Shown: positions 5,707 to 8,279 of the stretch, in pieces
Layout: each line of letters starts with the position of its first letter
How positions within the stretch are numbered: position 1 is the stretch's first letter
NCBI GenBank assembly: GCA_031264715.1
Contig: JAISDP010000162.1
Location: 1 to 8,279, forward strand
DNA: 8,279 bases
Source: Bacteroidales bacterium
GTDB taxonomy: Bacteria > Bacteroidota > Bacteroidia > Bacteroidales > UBA4181
Direction of reading: 5' to 3'
Translations under genes and position numbers: made by a program
The notes under the pieces: model-generated
Databases searched by the model: none
What the model was told of the DNA's origin: nothing
What the model saw: the letters and a program-made list of their open reading frames with translations, nothing else

Positions 5707-7049
5707 TTTTTATACGTCAGCCATTTCCACAATTCACGGTAAGTCATTTTCTTGCCATAGATAAGTATGCCTGTGCGGTAAATTTTTGCCGAGAGCCAGA
5801 TTGCTCCCATGAAAGCCAGTATGAGCAATACCATTGATAAGGCAAGTTCGCCGTAAGGCACGCCAAACGGTATGCGCGCCATCATTACCACAGGCGATGT
5901 GAGCGGGATGATGGAAAACCAGAATGCCAGCGATCCCTCAGGGCTTGGTATAGCAAGTATAATTATCATCACCATGATGGCGATAATCAGCGGGATTGTG
6001 ATGGGTAACATAAATTGCTGCGTGTCTGCGTCGGTATCCACAGCCGACCCGATGGCGGCAAACAATGAGCCGTACAGCAGGTATCCGCCGACGAAAAAGA
6101 ACAGGAAGCTGCCGATGAGCACCCCGAAGTTGATGGATTGTACCATATGGAGCATCTCCCTTGCTTTTTCGGTGGTTGCGGACTGTTGCACGCTGTCGCC
6201 GGCCAGCGAACCAATCACCTGTACGCTGTTCGCCTGTTGCAGCGCCTCCCTGGTAAGGTCGGGGAGGAATATATTTTGTGCCAGCGCCACCAGTAGCAGC
6301 GTGAGTACGATCCATGCCAAAAACTGTGTCAGGCCTGTCAGCGCCACGCCGATCACTTTCCCCATCAATAGCTGGAACGGCTTTACGGACGAAACAATCA
6401 CTTCGACGATCCGGCTGGTTTTTTCCTCAATGACACCCCGCATTACCTGCGATCCGAACAGGAAAATGAACATGTAAATGAGCAGGGCCGACGCATAAGC
6501 CACACCCATATTCAGGAAACTGTGACTTTCCTTTTCCGTGCCGCTTTCCGAAAGTTTGAATGTGCGTATGTCAATATGTGTTTTCACCGAGCGAAGGATG
6601 TCGTCCAGGTTCTCGATGTGATGCGCTTTCAACTTGTCCGTTTCGATTTCCTTTTCAATAGCATTCGCAATATGCATGTTAAGGTTGGCAGGCGCCTGCC
6701 TGTACGAATAAAATTCAACGCCCCGCGGAGTGTACGCAATATACGGCGGTATGTACAAAATGCCGAAATACTCGGTTTGCGCCAGGTTTTTCTTGAAGTC
6801 TTCGAGTTTCACATCAGCCGCATACGTGAACTTGAACTTGGCGGTTTCGGGTATTTTATGGACAAACAGTTGTGAACTGTCGATTACGGCAATCTGTTTT
6901 ACATCATCGGCTTCCATCGTGGCAAACCACATGGGCAGCACCAGCATGGCGGCAAACAGCACCGGCCCAAGCAGAGTCATTACGATGAAACTTCTTTTAC
7001 GGATGCGCGTCAGGTATTCGCGGCGTATGATGATCAGGGTTTTATTCAT
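5703..7049 (-). CDS. ABC-2 type transporter permease, NatB-like
   Basis: This 448-residue inner-membrane protein is the membrane half of an ABC exporter. One membrane helix is predicted near 22-44, then a large extracytoplasmic domain (about 45-178), and a cluster of about six helices near 180-203, 231-258, 306-333, 345-368, 374-392 and 401-423. The hallmark EEKTSRIVEVIVSSVKPFQLLMGKVIG segment follows helix 2 (208-234) and is typical of NatB/YhaP-type permeases. ATG 7049 is preceded by AAGGA (7057-7053). The ATPase gene lies 104 bp upstream on the same strand and no convincing promoter lies between them, so they are probably one transcript. NatB relatives have been linked to sodium or drug efflux; the substrate here cannot be told from sequence. 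The stop TAG overlaps the ribD TAA (positions 5703-5706). Confidence 0.9.
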   Translation of the reverse strand: MNKTLIIIRREYLTRIRKRSFIVMTLLGPVLFAAMLVLPMWFATMEADDVKQIAVIDSSQLFVHKIPETAKFKFTYAADVKLEDFKKNLAQTEYFGILYIPPYIAYTPRGVEFYSYRQAPANLNMHIANAIEKEIETDKLKAHHIENLDDILRSVKTHIDIRTFKLSESGTEKESHSFLNMGVAYASALLIYMFIFLFGSQVMRGVIEEKTSRIVEVIVSSVKPFQLLMGKVIGVALTGLTQFLAWIVLTLLLVALAQNIFLPDLTREALQQANSVQVIGSLAGDSVQQSATTEKAREMLHMVQSINFGVLIGSFLFFFVGGYLLYGSLFAAIGSAVDTDADTQQFMLPITIPLIIAIMVMIIILAIPSPEGSLAFWFSIIPLTSPVVMMARIPFGVPYGELALSMVLLILAFMGAIWLSAKIYRTGILIYGKKMTYRELWKWLTYKN

Positions 7050-7090
7050 ATTTCCTTAATTATTGTGGGTTTCGGGTCGGGCATAGCCAT
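7046..7090 (-). other. Micro-ORF overlapping the permease start
   Basis: ATG 7090 opens a 14-codon frame (MAMPDPKPTIIKEI) whose TGA overlaps the permease ATG in the sequence ATGA. Such overlap often couples translation, here between the 104-bp spacer and the permease. No clear ribosome site precedes it, and a frame this short may be chance. The rest of the spacer (7091-7153) holds an imperfect pair of GGACTT-containing blocks and no promoter that I can see. Confidence 0.2.
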
Positions 7091-7153
7091 TAACCCAAAA
7101 CTCGAGCGGCGAAGTCCTCAACGAAGCTCAACCGCAAGTCCGAAACTTTATTT

Positions 7154-8074
7154 TTAGTGCTGTTCGTTGATTTTACGGATGAAAATATCGTTCATGCTGG
7201 GAAGCATTTCGCTGAAGGAAACAACTTTCACCAGGGAGATGGCTTTTGCCAGCAGGTAGTTGCCCGATCCCGGCATGGCATGTATGGTGATGTTGACATT
7301 TTGTTTTCCCTGTTTGTGGCTGGTGATGCGGCAACCATCCGCCTCAAGGGTTTCCATGAGCGCCGCCCCATCGCCTTCGAAACTTAATTCGTATTCGCCT
7401 GACTTGTATTCGTGCCGTATCCGGGAGACTTCGCCTTGCAGGATGCAGCGCGATTTGTTGATCAGCGATATATAGTCGCACATCTCTTCCACCGATGCCA
7501 TGTTGTGCGTGGAGAGAACAATGGTGGCGCCCTGTTCGCGGAGTTGCAGGATCTCATTCTTGAGCATGTCGGCATTGATCGGGTCGAAGCCGCTGAACGG
7601 TTCATCGAGGATCAGCAATGACGGACGATGCAGCACTGTAACGATGAACTGTACTTTTTGCTGCATTCCTTTCGAAAGTTCTTCCACCTTGCGGTTCCAC
7701 CAACTCTGTATCCCGAATTTCTCGAACCAAAAATTCACCTGCTGGCGGGCATCGGCGTTACCGAGTCCTTTCAGGCGCGCCAGGTAAACTACCTGTTCGC
7801 CCACTTTCATCTTCCGGTACAGTCCGCGTTCCTCGGGTAAATAGCCGATCTGCGCGATATCGTTGCGTTGCAGGCGGCGTCCCATAAAGAGGACTTCGCC
7901 ATTGTCGGGCGCTGTGATCTGGTTGATGATACGGATCAGCGAAGTTTTTCCTGCCCCGTTGGGTCCCAGCAAACCGTAAATGCTTCCGCGGGGAACATTG
8001 ATACTGATATGGTTGAGCACCTTGGTATCGCCGTATTGCTTGTCAACATCAATCGTGGTTAAAATATTTTCCAC
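7154..8074 (-). CDS. ABC transporter ATP-binding protein, NatA-like
   Basis: The 306-residue ATPase should power the permease encoded downstream. The motifs are complete: Walker A GPNGAGKT (37-44), GYLPEERGLY at the Q-loop region with glutamate after the proline (77-86; I recall this form from this subfamily), signature LSKGMQQK (133-140), Walker B LLILDEP (153-159) with the D-loop following, and switch STH (188-190). About 85 residues after the nucleotide-binding domain form the C-terminal extension common in NatA/EcsA-like proteins. The start codon is GTG (8074-8072). An in-frame TAA lies five codons upstream with no ATG between, so GTG is the only reasonable choice, and MENILTTIDVDKQYGDTKVL reads as a normal ABC N-terminus. 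Two -7 elements lie upstream. Substrate unknown. Confidence 0.93.
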   Translation of the reverse strand: MENILTTIDVDKQYGDTKVLNHISINVPRGSIYGLLGPNGAGKTSLIRIINQITAPDNGEVLFMGRRLQRNDIAQIGYLPEERGLYRKMKVGEQVVYLARLKGLGNADARQQVNFWFEKFGIQSWWNRKVEELSKGMQQKVQFIVTVLHRPSLLILDEPFSGFDPINADMLKNEILQLREQGATIVLSTHNMASVEEMCDYISLINKSRCILQGEVSRIRHEYKSGEYELSFEGDGAALMETLEADGCRITSHKQGKQNVNITIHAMPGSGNYLLAKAISLVKVVSFSEMLPSMNDIFIRKINEQH

Positions 8075-8117
8075 TGTTTGGAATTTTTATATTACGTACA
8101 TCTGTCATTGTTCGCGT

Positions 8118-8161
8118 CAAAAATACCGGCAAATGTAGGGAAAAACATTATATTATTGCAA
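8118..8161 (-). promoter_or_regulatory. Two candidate -7 elements for the ABC operon
   Basis: On the minus strand TACATTTG (8137-8130) and TATTTTTG (8125-8118) both match TAnnTTTG. The first has ATTG 21 bp upstream (8162-8159), within the normal -33 spacing. The second has only TTTT at 16 bp. Starts would fall near 8123 and 8111, with leaders of about 35-50 bases before GTG 8074. Confidence 0.45.
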
Positions 8162-8279
8162 TCGTATCCCGAAAAACAATCGACAACGTTGCTGCATATT
8201 TTCAACGGATTAAGGACTTTGAAACCATTGTCGGAACAGGCCTGTCACATCCTTTTTTAGTTAAATAACGTTAAATAGG
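8162..8279. other. Right-edge intergenic DNA, no gene recognised
   Basis: No credible reading frame is seen here. It contains a perfect 10-bp palindrome ACAGGCCTGT (8236-8245) and two copies of GTTAAATA spaced 10 bp apart (8260-8267, 8270-8277). Either could be a regulator site or chance. A minus-strand gene to the right could end just at or beyond the edge. Confidence 0.3.

Noticed and set aside
8078..8260. Plus-strand 60-residue frame at the right edge
   Set aside because: It starts inside the ABC operon promoter region, lacks a ribosome site and resembles no family.

Overview
The window looks like chromosomal DNA from a member of the Bacteroidota. Every intergenic region where a promoter is expected carries the -7 element of that phylum (TAnnTTTG), in two cases with a TTTG-like -33 element at a normal distance. 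Shine-Dalgarno sites are weak or absent. The short MutS-family ATPase, the NatA/NatB-type ABC pair and a palindromic intergenic repeat also fit. I cannot place it below phylum with confidence.

Layout from left to right. (1) The 5' end of a minus-strand secreted-protein gene runs off the left edge (1-85), preceded by a very good promoter. (2) A minus-strand, AT-rich gene encodes a short MutS-family ATPase (290-1624). Its true start is probably an ATG 27 bases inside the longest open frame, and a small membrane-type ORF overlaps that start. (3) About 740 bp (1782-2519) contain no credible gene. A palindromic repeat element is followed by at least 23 tandem copies of a 21-bp unit, then a hairpin over the stop codon of the next gene. 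(4) A two-gene minus-strand operon encodes a GNAT/flavin-split-barrel fusion protein and TsaD, the tRNA t6A-modification ATPase. (5) ribD (riboflavin synthesis) is on the plus strand, divergent from that operon across a 112-bp promoter region. (6) An ABC exporter operon on the minus strand encodes the ATPase (start GTG 8074) and the permease (7049-5703). The permease gene runs tail to tail into ribD with a 4-bp overlap. (7) The right edge holds the promoter region of the ABC operon.

Most genes are ordinary housekeeping genes: tRNA modification, flavin synthesis, an export pump and a MutS-like ATPase. They do not form one obvious pathway. RibD supplies a flavin precursor and the neighbouring divergent gene has a predicted flavin-binding domain, a suggestive but unproven link.

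The unusual part is the 21-bp array between tsaD and mutS, with its flanking palindromes. It is the best candidate for something undescribed, but the sequence alone does not show a function. A degenerating, non-coding minisatellite is the simplest explanation.
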